From Streptomyces sp. ADI96-02 (GTDB lineage Bacteria; Actinomycetota; Actinomycetes; Streptomycetales; Streptomycetaceae), in the NCBI RefSeq assembly GCF_003846185.1, contig NZ_ML123034.1:4853640-4917639 (forward strand): 64,000 bases of DNA, written 5' to 3'. Positions within the stretch are counted from its first letter, which is position 1; every line of letters starts with the position of its first letter. This document shows, in pieces, positions 35,725 through 44,056 of this stretch. The notes under the pieces are model-generated. The model saw only the letters and a program-made list of their open reading frames with translations. It ran no database searches and had not been told where the DNA came from. The translations under genes were made by a program, and so were the position numbers.

Positions 35725-36726
35725 GTGGCCGAGCTGTTCTACGACGCCGATGCCGACCTGTCCATCATCCAGGGCCGCAAGGTCGCGGTCCTCGGCTACG
35801 GCAGCCAGGGCCACGCCCACGCGCTGTCGCTCCGCGACTCCGGCGTCGACGTCCGCGTCGGTCTGCACGAGGGCTCGAAGTCCAAGGCCAAGGCCGAGGA
35901 GCAGGGCCTGCGCGTGGTGACCCCGGCCGAGGCCGCCGCCGAGGCCGACGTCATCATGATCCTCGTCCCGGACCCGATCCAGGCCCAGGTGTACGAGGAG
36001 TCCGTCAAGGACAACCTCAAGGACGGCGACGCGCTGTTCTTCGGCCACGGTCTGAACATCCGCTTCGGCTTCATCAAGCCGCCGGCCGGCGTCGACGTCT
36101 GCATGGTCGCCCCGAAGGGCCCGGGCCACCTGGTTCGCCGCCAGTACGAGGAGGGTCGCGGCGTTCCGTGCATCGTGGCCGTCGAGCAGGACGCCTCGGG
36201 CAACGGCCTGGCGCTCGCCCTGTCGTACGCCAAGGGCATCGGCGGCACCCGCGCCGGCGTCATCAAGACCACCTTCACCGAGGAGACCGAGACCGACCTG
36301 TTCGGTGAGCAGGCCGTCCTCTGCGGTGGCACCGCCGCCCTGGTCAAGGCCGGTTTCGAGACGCTGACCGAGGCCGGCTACCAGCCGGAGATCGCGTACT
36401 TCGAGTGCCTGCACGAGCTGAAGCTCATCGTCGACCTCATGTACGAGGGCGGCCTGGAGAAGATGCGCTGGTCCATCTCGGAGACCGCCGAGTGGGGCGA
36501 CTACGTCACCGGCCCGCGGATCATCACCGACGCCACCAAGGCCGAGATGAAGAAGGTCCTCGCCGAGATCCAGGACGGCACCTTCGCCAAGAACTGGATG
36601 GCCGAGTACCACAACGGTCTGCCCAAGTACAACGAGTACAAGAAGGCCGACGGCGACCACCTGCTGGAGACCACCGGCCGTGAGCTGCGCAAGCTCATGA
36701 GCTGGGTGAACGACGAAGAGGTCTAG
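35725..36726 (+). CDS. ilvC: Ketol-acid reductoisomerase
   Basis: A 333-residue class I enzyme that isomerises and reduces acetolactate with NADPH. The cofactor loop is GYGSQGHAHA at 24-33. The VAPKGPGHLVRRQYEEGRGVPCIVAV and ETETDLFGEQAVLCGG motifs carry the two Mg sites. The knotted C-terminal domain ends LRKLMSWVNDEEV. GTG 35725 follows AAGGAGAA. A 118-base gap separates it from ilvN, but no terminator lies between them. Confidence 0.97.
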   Translation: MAELFYDADADLSIIQGRKVAVLGYGSQGHAHALSLRDSGVDVRVGLHEGSKSKAKAEEQGLRVVTPAEAAAEADVIMILVPDPIQAQVYEESVKDNLKDGDALFFGHGLNIRFGFIKPPAGVDVCMVAPKGPGHLVRRQYEEGRGVPCIVAVEQDASGNGLALALSYAKGIGGTRAGVIKTTFTEETETDLFGEQAVLCGGTAALVKAGFETLTEAGYQPEIAYFECLHELKLIVDLMYEGGLEKMRWSISETAEWGDYVTGPRIITDATKAEMKKVLAEIQDGTFAKNWMAEYHNGLPKYNEYKKADGDHLLETTGRELRKLMSWVNDEEV

Positions 36727-37044
36727 CCGGCGGGGAGCGGGGCGGCCGGGTCCTGATCCACCCGTCCCGCTCCGCTCCGCGGTACCCGCCTCGCGCCGCC
36801 GTGTCACTGCGGATCACGCGCGGGAGGCGGCGGCGGGACGACGGCCGCACACGGTGTACACCACGTCCACCCTCGTGCGGGTGATCCTTCCACCGGGGCG
36901 CAGTGGACGGCCCACCGCATGACTACACTTCTCAACAGAACCACGCGTCAGGGCCCACAGTGTCGTGCGTCTACCACGCGGCTAGCCCCTCCACCGCCTG
37001 CGGCCGTCGGGACGGCCGTCCGCACTGGACTTGTGAGGACTCAC
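36727..37044. other. 318-base gap between ilvC and serA
   Basis: It contains the ilv terminator, a 10-base palindrome GGTGTACACC at 36853-36862, a -10-like TACACT at 36924-36929, and a 12-base palindrome GGACGGCCGTCC at 37010-37021 near the serA start. The serA frame is open back to ATG 36919, but the extra 42 residues (Thr/Pro/Arg-rich) are not typical of SerA. No gene is supported here. Confidence 0.5.
36734..36773 (+). terminator. Terminator of the ilvBNC operon
   Basis: A 12-base stem with one G-U pair (GGAGCGGGGCGG with CCGTCCCGCTCC) and a 16-base loop begins eight bases after the ilvC stop. No U-tract follows. Confidence 0.65.
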
Positions 37045-38637
37045 GTGAGCTCGAAACCTGTCGTACTCATCGCTGAAGAGCTGTCGCCCGCCACGGTCGA
37101 CGCCCTGGGTCCGGATTTCGAGATCCGGCACTGCAACGGCGCCGACCGCGCCGAACTCCTCCCCGCGATCGCCGACGTCGACGCCATCCTGGTGCGCTCC
37201 GCCACCAAGGTCGACGCCGAGGCCATCGCCGCCGCGAAGAGGCTCCGGGTCGTGGCCCGCGCCGGCGTCGGTCTGGACAACGTCGACGTCTCCTCGGCCA
37301 CCAAGGCCGGCGTGATGGTCGTCAACGCCCCGACGTCCAACATCGTCACCGCCGCCGAGCTGGCCTGCGGTCTGCTGGTGGCCACCGCGCGCAACATCCC
37401 GCAGGCCAACACCGCGCTCAAGAACGGCGAGTGGAAGCGGTCCAAGTACACCGGGGTCGAGCTCAGCGAGAAGGTCCTCGGCGTCGTCGGCCTCGGCCGC
37501 ATCGGCGTGCTGGTCGCCCAGCGCATGTCGGCCTTCGGCATGAAGATCGTCGCCTACGACCCTTACGTCCAGCCGGCCCGCGCCGCGCAGATGGGCGTCA
37601 AGCTCCTCAGCCTGGACGAGCTGCTGGAGGCCGCCGACTTCATCACCGTGCACCTGCCCAAGACGCCCGAGACGCTGGGCCTGATCGGTGACGAGGCGCT
37701 GCACAAGGTCAAGCCCTCGGTGCGCATCGTCAACGCCGCGCGCGGCGGCATCGTGGACGAGGAGGCGCTGGCCTCCGCGCTCAAGGAGGGCCGCGTCGCC
37801 GGCGCCGGGCTCGACGTGTACGCGAAGGAGCCCTGCACGGACTCCCCGCTCTTCCAGTTCGACCAGGTCGTGTGCACCCCGCACCTGGGCGCCTCGACCG
37901 ACGAGGCCCAGGAGAAGGCGGGCATCGCCGTCGCCAAGTCCGTCCGCCTCGCGCTCGCCGGCGAGCTGGTCCCGGACGCCGTCAACGTCCAGGGCGGGGT
38001 CATCGCCGAGGACGTGCGCCCCGGTCTGCCGCTCGCCGAGAAGCTCGGCCGGATCTTCACCGCGCTCGCGGGCGAGGTCGCGGCCCGCCTCGACGTCGAG
38101 GTGTACGGCGAGATCACCCAGCACGACGTCAAGGTGCTGGAGCTCTCGGCGCTCAAGGGCGTCTTCGAGGACGTCGTCGACGAGACCGTCAGCTATGTCA
38201 ACGCCCCGCTCTTCGCGCAGGAGCGCGGCGTCGAGGTCCGCCTCACCACCAGCTCCGAGTCGCCCGAGCACCGCAACGTGGTCACCGTGCGCGGCACGCT
38301 CGCCGGCGGCGAGGAGGTCGCGGTCTCCGGCACGCTGGCCGGACCCAAGCACCTCCAGAAGATCGTGGCCATCGGCGACCACGACGTCGACCTGGCCCTG
38401 GCCGACCACATGGTCGTCCTGCGCTACCAGGACCGCCCCGGCGTCGTCGGCGCGGTCGGCAAGATCCTCGGCGAGGCCGGTCTGAACATCGCGGGCATGC
38501 AGGTCTCGCGGGCCGCCGCCGGCGGCGAGGCCCTGGTCGTGCTCACCGTCGACGACACCGTCCCGCCGGCCGTGCTGAACGAGATCTCCGACGAGATCGG
38601 CGCCGCCTCGGCCCGCTCGGTGGACCTGACGGACTGA
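37045..38637 (+). CDS. serA: D-3-phosphoglycerate dehydrogenase
   Basis: A 530-residue first enzyme of serine synthesis, in the long actinobacterial form. It consists of substrate/NAD domains (VVGLGRIGVLVAQRM near residue 150, VNAARGGIVDEEAL with the catalytic Arg, CTPHLGASTDEAQ with the catalytic His), an intervening domain (about 315-450) and a C-terminal ACT domain (VVLRYQDRPGVVGAVGKILGEAGLNIAGMQVSR) for serine feedback. GTG 37045 follows GTGAGGA with five bases spacing. It is probably transcribed separately from ilvBNC. Confidence 0.96.
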   Translation: MSSKPVVLIAEELSPATVDALGPDFEIRHCNGADRAELLPAIADVDAILVRSATKVDAEAIAAAKRLRVVARAGVGLDNVDVSSATKAGVMVVNAPTSNIVTAAELACGLLVATARNIPQANTALKNGEWKRSKYTGVELSEKVLGVVGLGRIGVLVAQRMSAFGMKIVAYDPYVQPARAAQMGVKLLSLDELLEAADFITVHLPKTPETLGLIGDEALHKVKPSVRIVNAARGGIVDEEALASALKEGRVAGAGLDVYAKEPCTDSPLFQFDQVVCTPHLGASTDEAQEKAGIAVAKSVRLALAGELVPDAVNVQGGVIAEDVRPGLPLAEKLGRIFTALAGEVAARLDVEVYGEITQHDVKVLELSALKGVFEDVVDETVSYVNAPLFAQERGVEVRLTTSSESPEHRNVVTVRGTLAGGEEVAVSGTLAGPKHLQKIVAIGDHDVDLALADHMVVLRYQDRPGVVGAVGKILGEAGLNIAGMQVSRAAAGGEALVVLTVDDTVPPAVLNEISDEIGAASARSVDLTD

Positions 38638-38691
38638 CCTTCCGGGCCGGCCGCACCCACCGGTCCGGCCCGCTCCACCGGCCCGCCGCTC

Positions 38692-38748
38692 CGTACCCGG
38701 CGGCCGGACACCCGTCCCGTACCGGGCGGTGTCCGGCCGCCGGGTACG
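38692..38748 (+). terminator. Strong hairpin after serA
   Basis: A perfect 21-base stem (arms 38692-38712 and 38728-38748, 15-base loop) lies 55 bases after the serA stop. It is the longest perfect stem I found in the window. It separates serA from the toxin locus. Confidence 0.75.
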
Positions 38749-38897
38749 TCGCTGTGCGCCCCGCCCCGTGCCGGGCGACGCCACGCGAGGCGTTGTGGGC
38801 CCGGGGTTGGGCCCACGGGCCCACGACGGGCACGGTCCGCCGACCCTAGGGTGACTCATCGTCACGTCACTCATGGGCAGCGGGGGTTGGGTCACGT

Positions 38898-41372
38898 ATG
38901 TCTGCTATCGGTGGCATACCCGTTCCGGGCGGCCCGGCCCCGACCGGCCCGGCCCGCCGTGAACTTCCCCGCCGGCTCGGCGTGGTGCGGGTGCTGCTCC
39001 TCGTCCTGTTCGCCGCGACGGTCCTGGGCGCGGTCGGCCTGTCCGGCTCCGCGCTCGCCGCGGACGCGATGGGCGCCGAAGTGCTCGGCATCCTGCTGTA
39101 CGCCTCCGCGCCCGGCGTGCTCGCGGCGCTGCTGGCGCGGCATGTGCGCACCGGTGGCAAGCGGGTCCTGTGGGCAATCGTCGCCGTCCAGGTCTGGCTG
39201 ATCCTCGGCGGCACCGCCAACCTGGTGTCCGGTTCGCCGGACGGGTTCACCCAGCTCGTCCTGCCCGTCCTGATCCTGGTGCTGCTCAGTCGGCCGCCGA
39301 GCCGGGCGTGGTTCGCGCTGCCGCCCGGCGAACGAGGCGAGCAGCCGAAGTTCTCGCTCCCGCACATGATCACCTGGCGCCGGGACCGGGGCCAGTCCGC
39401 CCTGGAGTACCTGGGCCTGGTGCTGATCGTCGTCGCGCTGATCGGGGCCATGACGGTCGGCGGTCTCGGCGGCCGGATCACCGAGGGGCTCCAGTCGGCG
39501 ATCTGCTCGCTGACCGGCAGCTCGTGCCCCGTCTCTCCCGGCAGCGGCTCCGTGGAGGCCGGCGAGGGCGCGAACAGCGGTGGGGCGCAGGGCGGTTCGG
39601 CCCGGGGCGCGGAGGGCGGCGCCTCCGAGGGCGGTACGTCCGGCGGCGCGGACGCTGGATCGACGGTCACCGGCGGCTCCGGCGGCGACGCCACCGGCGG
39701 TACGGGCTCCACCGGCGGTACGGAGGGCGGTTCCGGCACCGGGGGCACCGGCGGTACGGAGGGCGGTTCCTCCGGTACGGGCGGCACCACCGCCGGTACG
39801 GAGGGCGGCGGCACCGGCGGCCCGGACGACGAGGGCCGGCCCGGCACCGGCGAGGACACCTATCCCGAGGACGCCGAGGAGCCCGAGGCCGTCCACGACG
39901 TGCCCGCCTCCGCCGAGGGCGAGGGCGAGGGCGAGGACGGCGACGGCGGCGAGCGGGCCGACGACAAGGAGGACTGCGGCGGCTGGGGCTTCTTCGGCTG
40001 CGCCTGGGACCGCACCACGCAGGTCGTCAAGGGCGTGGTGGTCGACGGGATCTGGGGCGACATCACCGGGATCATCGACCTGTTCAAGCCCGAGACCTGG
40101 TCCGGGCTGGCCGACTACGGCCGTCAGCTCGGCGACCGGTGGACGAAGGACTCCTCCGGTGCGGGCGACAAGTGGCGCGACGGCGACTACCTGGGCGCGC
40201 TCTGGGACTGGAGCAAGGCGTCCGTGAACACCGCGGGCACCGTCGCGGACGACGTCTTCGTCGGCGACGACGTCCGCGAGCGCTGGAACAACGGGGAGAA
40301 GACCCGGGCCGTCACCGACGTGATCTGGAACATCGGCTCGCTGTTCATCCCCGGCTACAACGTCGGGAAGGTCGTCGGCAAGGTCGGGAAGATCGGCAAG
40401 GTCGGCAAGGTCGCCTCCGAGATCGCCGAGGCGGCGGGCGACGCGGGCGCGGCGGCCCGCCGGGCCCGCAAGGCGGCGGAGGCGGGCGACCTCGACGGAG
40501 TCCGCAAGGCGGCCAAGGAGGCCGACGAGGCGGCCGACGGCGCCGAGGACGCGGCCCGCAGGACCGGCTGCGTCATCGCCTCCGGTCCGGCCGCCCCGCT
40601 GCGGTACGGGGGAGGAGGGGCCGGTGGGGTCCCCGGTTCCGGTACGGGGGTCCTGGCGGCTGGCTCCGGAGGCCGGAGCGTTATGGCGGAGGGCGGCTGC
40701 GACGAGGCGGCCAAGGCCGCCGCCGCCGAGGCGCGGGCGCAGGAGCGGGCCGCGCACCTGGAGCAGAAGCGCCTGGAGGAGCCGGAGCGGGCGCGCAAGG
40801 CCGAGCTGGACAAGAAGCAGTACCCGGAGCCGCAGCGCAACGACACCTCCGACCCGCGCAACTACAACCCGCCGTCCTGGGCCGACGACCTGAAGGACCG
40901 CACGCTCGGCGACGCCGACGCGGGCGACGGCTTCTGGGCGAGCCGGGACCGCAACCCCGCGCCCAACTGGAAGAACGAGTCGTGGCTGCGCTACCAGGAG
41001 CAGGTCACCGGGACGAACCGGGGCCAGGAGTACGTCGTACCGCACCCGAGGGAGGGCAAGCCGGCCGTGGAGTACGACGGCTGGGACTCCGGCAGGCAGA
41101 CCTACCTGGAGGCCAAGAACGGCTACGGCAGCTATCTGTCCAAGTCCGACCGCGGCGCGCTCACCCCGTCCGGCAGGGAGAAGTTCGTGACGGAGGCGCG
41201 GGCCCAGGTGGAGGCGTCGGGCGGGCGCACCGTGGAGTGGCACTTCTCCGATCCGGACGTCGCGAAGGCGGCCCGCAAGGCGTTCCGCGACGAGCAGTTG
41301 CCGATCAGGGTGGTCCACTCGCCGACCAAGCCCGGTGACAGCACCAGGAAACCGGGGGCCTTCGACGAGTAG
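38898..41372 (+). CDS. Polymorphic toxin-like protein: membrane region, prepilin-like motif, Gly-rich linker, Tox-REase-5-like C terminus
   Basis: An 824-residue modular protein. Residues 1-160 contain about four hydrophobic segments (near 27-50, 61-81, 90-110 and 118-131). Residues 164-190 read RGQSALEYLGLVLIVVALIG, which matches the Flp/type IVb prepilin cleavage pattern: Gly165 followed by Glu170 at +5, then a hydrophobic helix. Residues 222-315 are Gly/Thr/Ser repeats of GGTGG type, and 316-360 are very acidic. A central region (360-650) includes Lys/Gly repeats (VVGKVGKIGKVGKV) and charged helices. Residues 690-810 resemble a restriction-endonuclease-fold toxin (Tox-REase-5): WLRYQEQVTGTNRGQEYVV, Asp727, and E738-x-K740 in YLEAKNGYG. 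It is predicted to be a DNA- or RNA-cleaving toxin delivered to neighbouring cells. Family names are from memory, not searched. Confidence 0.75.
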   Translation: MSAIGGIPVPGGPAPTGPARRELPRRLGVVRVLLLVLFAATVLGAVGLSGSALAADAMGAEVLGILLYASAPGVLAALLARHVRTGGKRVLWAIVAVQVWLILGGTANLVSGSPDGFTQLVLPVLILVLLSRPPSRAWFALPPGERGEQPKFSLPHMITWRRDRGQSALEYLGLVLIVVALIGAMTVGGLGGRITEGLQSAICSLTGSSCPVSPGSGSVEAGEGANSGGAQGGSARGAEGGASEGGTSGGADAGSTVTGGSGGDATGGTGSTGGTEGGSGTGGTGGTEGGSSGTGGTTAGTEGGGTGGPDDEGRPGTGEDTYPEDAEEPEAVHDVPASAEGEGEGEDGDGGERADDKEDCGGWGFFGCAWDRTTQVVKGVVVDGIWGDITGIIDLFKPETWSGLADYGRQLGDRWTKDSSGAGDKWRDGDYLGALWDWSKASVNTAGTVADDVFVGDDVRERWNNGEKTRAVTDVIWNIGSLFIPGYNVGKVVGKVGKIGKVGKVASEIAEAAGDAGAAARRARKAAEAGDLDGVRKAAKEADEAADGAEDAARRTGCVIASGPAAPLRYGGGGAGGVPGSGTGVLAAGSGGRSVMAEGGCDEAAKAAAAEARAQERAAHLEQKRLEEPERARKAELDKKQYPEPQRNDTSDPRNYNPPSWADDLKDRTLGDADAGDGFWASRDRNPAPNWKNESWLRYQEQVTGTNRGQEYVVPHPREGKPAVEYDGWDSGRQTYLEAKNGYGSYLSKSDRGALTPSGREKFVTEARAQVEASGGRTVEWHFSDPDVAKAARKAFRDEQLPIRVVHSPTKPGDSTRKPGAFDE

Positions 41373-41444
41373 CCTGCACGCGTGGTGATCCCGGCCGTGC
41401 GGCCGGGGGAGCGGCACGGGCCGGGCGACGGAGGAGAGACGGAC

Positions 41445-42143
41445 ATGCGACGTGTAGTGCGGGGCTTCTGGGGACCCCGGCCGGAGTCGGCCGAGGCCCT
41501 GGCCGAGCGGTGGCGGCAGACCCTCGAAGGACTCGCCGCCCTGGTCCCGCAGGCGACGGACGACTGGAGCCAGGTCCACAGCAGCGGACCGGCCGACGCC
41601 ATCACGGCCGACGGCGACGCCCTGCTCGCGGCTCTGCGGGCCGCGCAGAGCGCCGCGGACTGGTCGGACCTCACGGGCACCGGCCTGCGGCTGGTCGGCA
41701 CCGGGACACCCGGCTGGGAGGCCGAGGTCAGCGGACTCGCCGGAGGCGAACCGGAGTTCCTGCTCCAGTCCGTGGCCGTCGTCCTGCACACGCCGGACGA
41801 CGCCGCCGTCCCGGAGGACGCGCTCCTCGCGCTCCTGGCACGGACCTGGGAGCCGGACTTCGGGGACGTGAGCGACGACGACGTGCTCGACGCCCTGGAG
41901 GACGACGGCGGCTTCCTCGTCGGCGATCCGGTCGTCGGCCGGTACGGCTATCTCTCCCCGGCACGGGCCGCGCTGGCACCCGAGGACCTGGACGCGGCCC
42001 GCGAGGAACTGCCCGGCGGCGGCGTGCTCCTCGGCCTCGCGGCCCCGGGGGACGGCGCGGCGGTGGTCCGGGCGTACCGGCGGCTGCGCGAGGCGGGTGC
42101 GCTCGACCCCCTGCCGCGCCCCATGGACCGGGCCGTCCTGTGA
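41445..42143 (+). CDS. Imm52-like immunity protein for the upstream toxin
   Basis: A 232-residue soluble acidic protein. The start GFWGPRPESAEALAERWRQTLEGLAALVP, a later Trp of DDWSQ, and an alpha/beta composition fit my recollection of the Imm52 family, which is typically found directly after Tox-REase-5 toxins. It would bind and block the C-terminal toxin domain in the producing cell. ATG 41445 follows GGAGGAGA, a very strong site; a GTG at 41382 would add 21 non-conserved residues. It starts 72 bases after the toxin stop and overlaps the next gene. Confidence 0.7.
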   Translation: MRRVVRGFWGPRPESAEALAERWRQTLEGLAALVPQATDDWSQVHSSGPADAITADGDALLAALRAAQSAADWSDLTGTGLRLVGTGTPGWEAEVSGLAGGEPEFLLQSVAVVLHTPDDAAVPEDALLALLARTWEPDFGDVSDDDVLDALEDDGGFLVGDPVVGRYGYLSPARAALAPEDLDAAREELPGGGVLLGLAAPGDGAAVVRAYRRLREAGALDPLPRPMDRAVL

Positions 42144-42667
42144 CCTCGCGTGCGGGCGAGCCGTTCGCGGCGGCCCGTGCGGCGGCCGAGGTCGGGGAAC
42201 TGCTCGCCGCCCCCGTACCGGAGGCCGGTCCCACCCGCGCGGAGGGCGACCCCGTCACGGGCGAGTGGTCGGCGACCGCCGGCGCGGGCTTCCGTATCGT
42301 CCCGCTGTGGGAGGGCGACGCGCTGAGCGGGGTGTACGGCGGCGAGTGGACGGACGCGGAGGAGGCCGGCGAGGCCCGGCTGGCCGCCCTGAGCGAGGCG
42401 CTCGACGCCGGGTGGGGCCCGCACCGCACGGTCCGCACGCACGTTCCGCTGCTCCGGTGGCAGGCGGGGAACAGGGTGGAACCGCTGTTCGCGGCGCTGT
42501 TCGCCGAGGACCTGTACGGCGATCTGCTCGTCTGGGGCCCGGTGGGTCCGCCCGACCGCTGGTTCGCGGTGGGCGTCGGCCACAGCGACGGGGACGCGCC
42601 GCTGGTCCTGGCCGCCCTGGTCAGCGCGCGGCCGGTCGACGAACCGGACCCGGCGGACGGCCCGTAG
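42140..42667 (+). CDS. Unrecognised third gene of the toxin locus
   Basis: A 175-residue protein I do not recognise. It is soluble and Ala/Gly-rich, with the segments GFRIVPLWEGDALSGVYGGEWTDAEEAGEARLAALSEAL and VPLLRWQAGNRVEPLFAALFAEDLYGDLLVWGPVGPPDRWFAVGVGHSDGDAPLVLAALVS. Its GTG overlaps the stop of the Imm52-like gene (GTGA), so both are translated together. A second immunity protein or an accessory factor is plausible by position. There is no signal peptide or membrane segment. Confidence 0.65.
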   Translation: MTSRAGEPFAAARAAAEVGELLAAPVPEAGPTRAEGDPVTGEWSATAGAGFRIVPLWEGDALSGVYGGEWTDAEEAGEARLAALSEALDAGWGPHRTVRTHVPLLRWQAGNRVEPLFAALFAEDLYGDLLVWGPVGPPDRWFAVGVGHSDGDAPLVLAALVSARPVDEPDPADGP

Positions 42668-42700
42668 CGGGGCCGTCGAGGCGGCGGGGGCTTCGAGCGT

Positions 42701-42715
42701 CCCCGGAGACCGGGG
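42701..42715. terminator. Short stem-loop between convergent genes
   Basis: CCCCGG-AGA-CCGGGG gives a 6-base stem in the 60-base gap between the toxin locus and the PucR-type gene. It may terminate from both sides but is weak. Confidence 0.4.
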
Positions 42716-42727
42716 GCCGCGGCACGC

Positions 42728-43876
42728 TCAGAGCCGCGCGCCCTTCAGCGCCATGTGGAGCAGCAGCCGGTCCTCGCCGGCGTTCAGGTCGAGGCCGGTG
42801 ATCTGCTGGACGCGGGAGAGCCGGTAGTAGAGCGTCTGGCGGTGGATGCCCAGCTCGGCGGCGGTCCGGCTCGCCTGGCCGGCGCAGTCCAGGAACGTCT
42901 CGGCGGTGCGGACGAGATCCTGGTGCGGCGGGGCGAGCAGCGTGACGACGGCCTGGTCACGGGCGGCGTCCGACGGGTGCGGGAGCGCGGTGAGCAGTCG
43001 GTACGGTCCGATCGCCGACCACCGGGCGACCGGGCCCAGGCGGGCCTCGGCGCGGGCGGCGCGGGCCGAGGCGGTGGCCTCCCGCCACGACACCGCCAGC
43101 TCGTCCAGGCCCCAGCGGGGCGCGGCGATCCCGGCGGTCGCGGTCCCGCCGGCGGCCGAGCGCAGCCGCTCGGCGGCGTTCGCGGCCGGGTCCAGGTGAC
43201 CGGCCGAGCGCAGCCGGACCAGGGCCGCCAGCGACAGGGAGCCGGCCGCGCCCGGCGGGGCGACGGCGGCCAGGGCCGCCGCGGACGTGACCGTACGGAC
43301 CGAGGGCGTGTCGTCGGCCCACGGCGTCACGCACACCACGGCGTGCAGCCCCTCCGCGTCCCGGCCCAGCGCCTCGCGCAGCGCGGCCACCGCGCTGTCG
43401 TGCTGCCGGCCCGGCCCGGCCGCGAGGACCGCGCCGAACTCCCGGGAGAGGTCCGCCCCGGCCCGCGCCTCGTCGGAGAGCAGCGCCCCGATCCGGGCGG
43501 CCACCTCCATCGCCGCGGCCAGTTGCCCTTCGGCCGGGCCGGGGTCGGCGTCCAGGAGCCAGACGTAGCCGAGGACGACGCCCCGATGGCGTACCGGCAG
43601 GCAGATCCGGTCCCGGAAGACCCCGGCCTCCGGGGCCGCCGGGATGCGGACGGGGCCGGTGGCCCGGGTGATGCCGAAGCCCTCGAACCAGGCCCGGACG
43701 GCCGGGGTGGAGCGCCGGGTCAGGATGGAACGGGTGCGCACGGGGTCCATCGCCGTGTCGTCGTCGCTGTCGTGGGCCCCGAAGGCGACCAGGCCGAAGT
43801 CCCGGTTCTCCAGGGTGGCCGGGGCGTCGAGGAGGGCGGAGATCTCGTCGACCAGTTCCTGGTAATCGCCTGTCAC
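42728..43876 (-). CDS. PucR-family transcriptional regulator of the proline genes (inferred)
   Basis: A 382-residue regulator with an N-terminal sensory part and a C-terminal PucR-type helix-turn-helix: DLVRTAETFLDCAGQASRTAAELGIHRQTLYYRLSRVQQITGLDL. It is transcribed away from the proline dehydrogenase gene across 180 bases. Regulation of proline degradation is inferred from that position. GTG 43876 gives the N terminus MTGDYQELVDEISALLDAPATLENRDFGL; the longer frame to 43924 would run through the palindrome upstream. Confidence 0.85.
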   Translation of the reverse strand: MTGDYQELVDEISALLDAPATLENRDFGLVAFGAHDSDDDTAMDPVRTRSILTRRSTPAVRAWFEGFGITRATGPVRIPAAPEAGVFRDRICLPVRHRGVVLGYVWLLDADPGPAEGQLAAAMEVAARIGALLSDEARAGADLSREFGAVLAAGPGRQHDSAVAALREALGRDAEGLHAVVCVTPWADDTPSVRTVTSAAALAAVAPPGAAGSLSLAALVRLRSAGHLDPAANAAERLRSAAGGTATAGIAAPRWGLDELAVSWREATASARAARAEARLGPVARWSAIGPYRLLTALPHPSDAARDQAVVTLLAPPHQDLVRTAETFLDCAGQASRTAAELGIHRQTLYYRLSRVQQITGLDLNAGEDRLLLHMALKGARL

Positions 43877-43896
43877 CCGGCCATTCTCGCATTCCT

Positions 43897-43912
43897 TCAG
43901 ACAGATGTCTGA
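43897..43912. promoter_or_regulatory. Candidate operator TCAGACA-GA-TGTCTGA
   Basis: Two perfect 7-base arms with a 2-base spacer lie in the divergent gap, 21 bases before the regulator start and about 56 bases upstream of the probable pruB -10 box. This is a natural binding site for the PucR-type regulator. Confidence 0.55.
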
Positions 43913-43944
43913 GAGCGCGGCCACGGATGCGTGACAGGTGTCGA

Positions 43945-43973
43945 TGGCACAGGATCGGAGCGGTCCCTAGATT
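43945..43973 (+). promoter_or_regulatory. Candidate promoter of the proline genes
   Basis: TGGCAC (43945-43950) and TAGATT (43968-43973) are 17 bases apart and lie 84 bases before the pruB GTG. The -35 match is weak. Confidence 0.4.
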
Positions 43974-44056
43974 TCACGGTGGTCATCCGTGCCGTACCGG
44001 TCCGTCCGCGTCCGTGCCGTCACGGTCTCTCGTCCGTACATTCGTGGAGGTGCCCC

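Noticed and set aside
36919..37044. Extending serA upstream to ATG 36919
   Set aside because: The extra residues are Thr/Arg/Pro-rich and not SerA-like, while GTG 37045 has a good ribosome binding site and gives the family N terminus.
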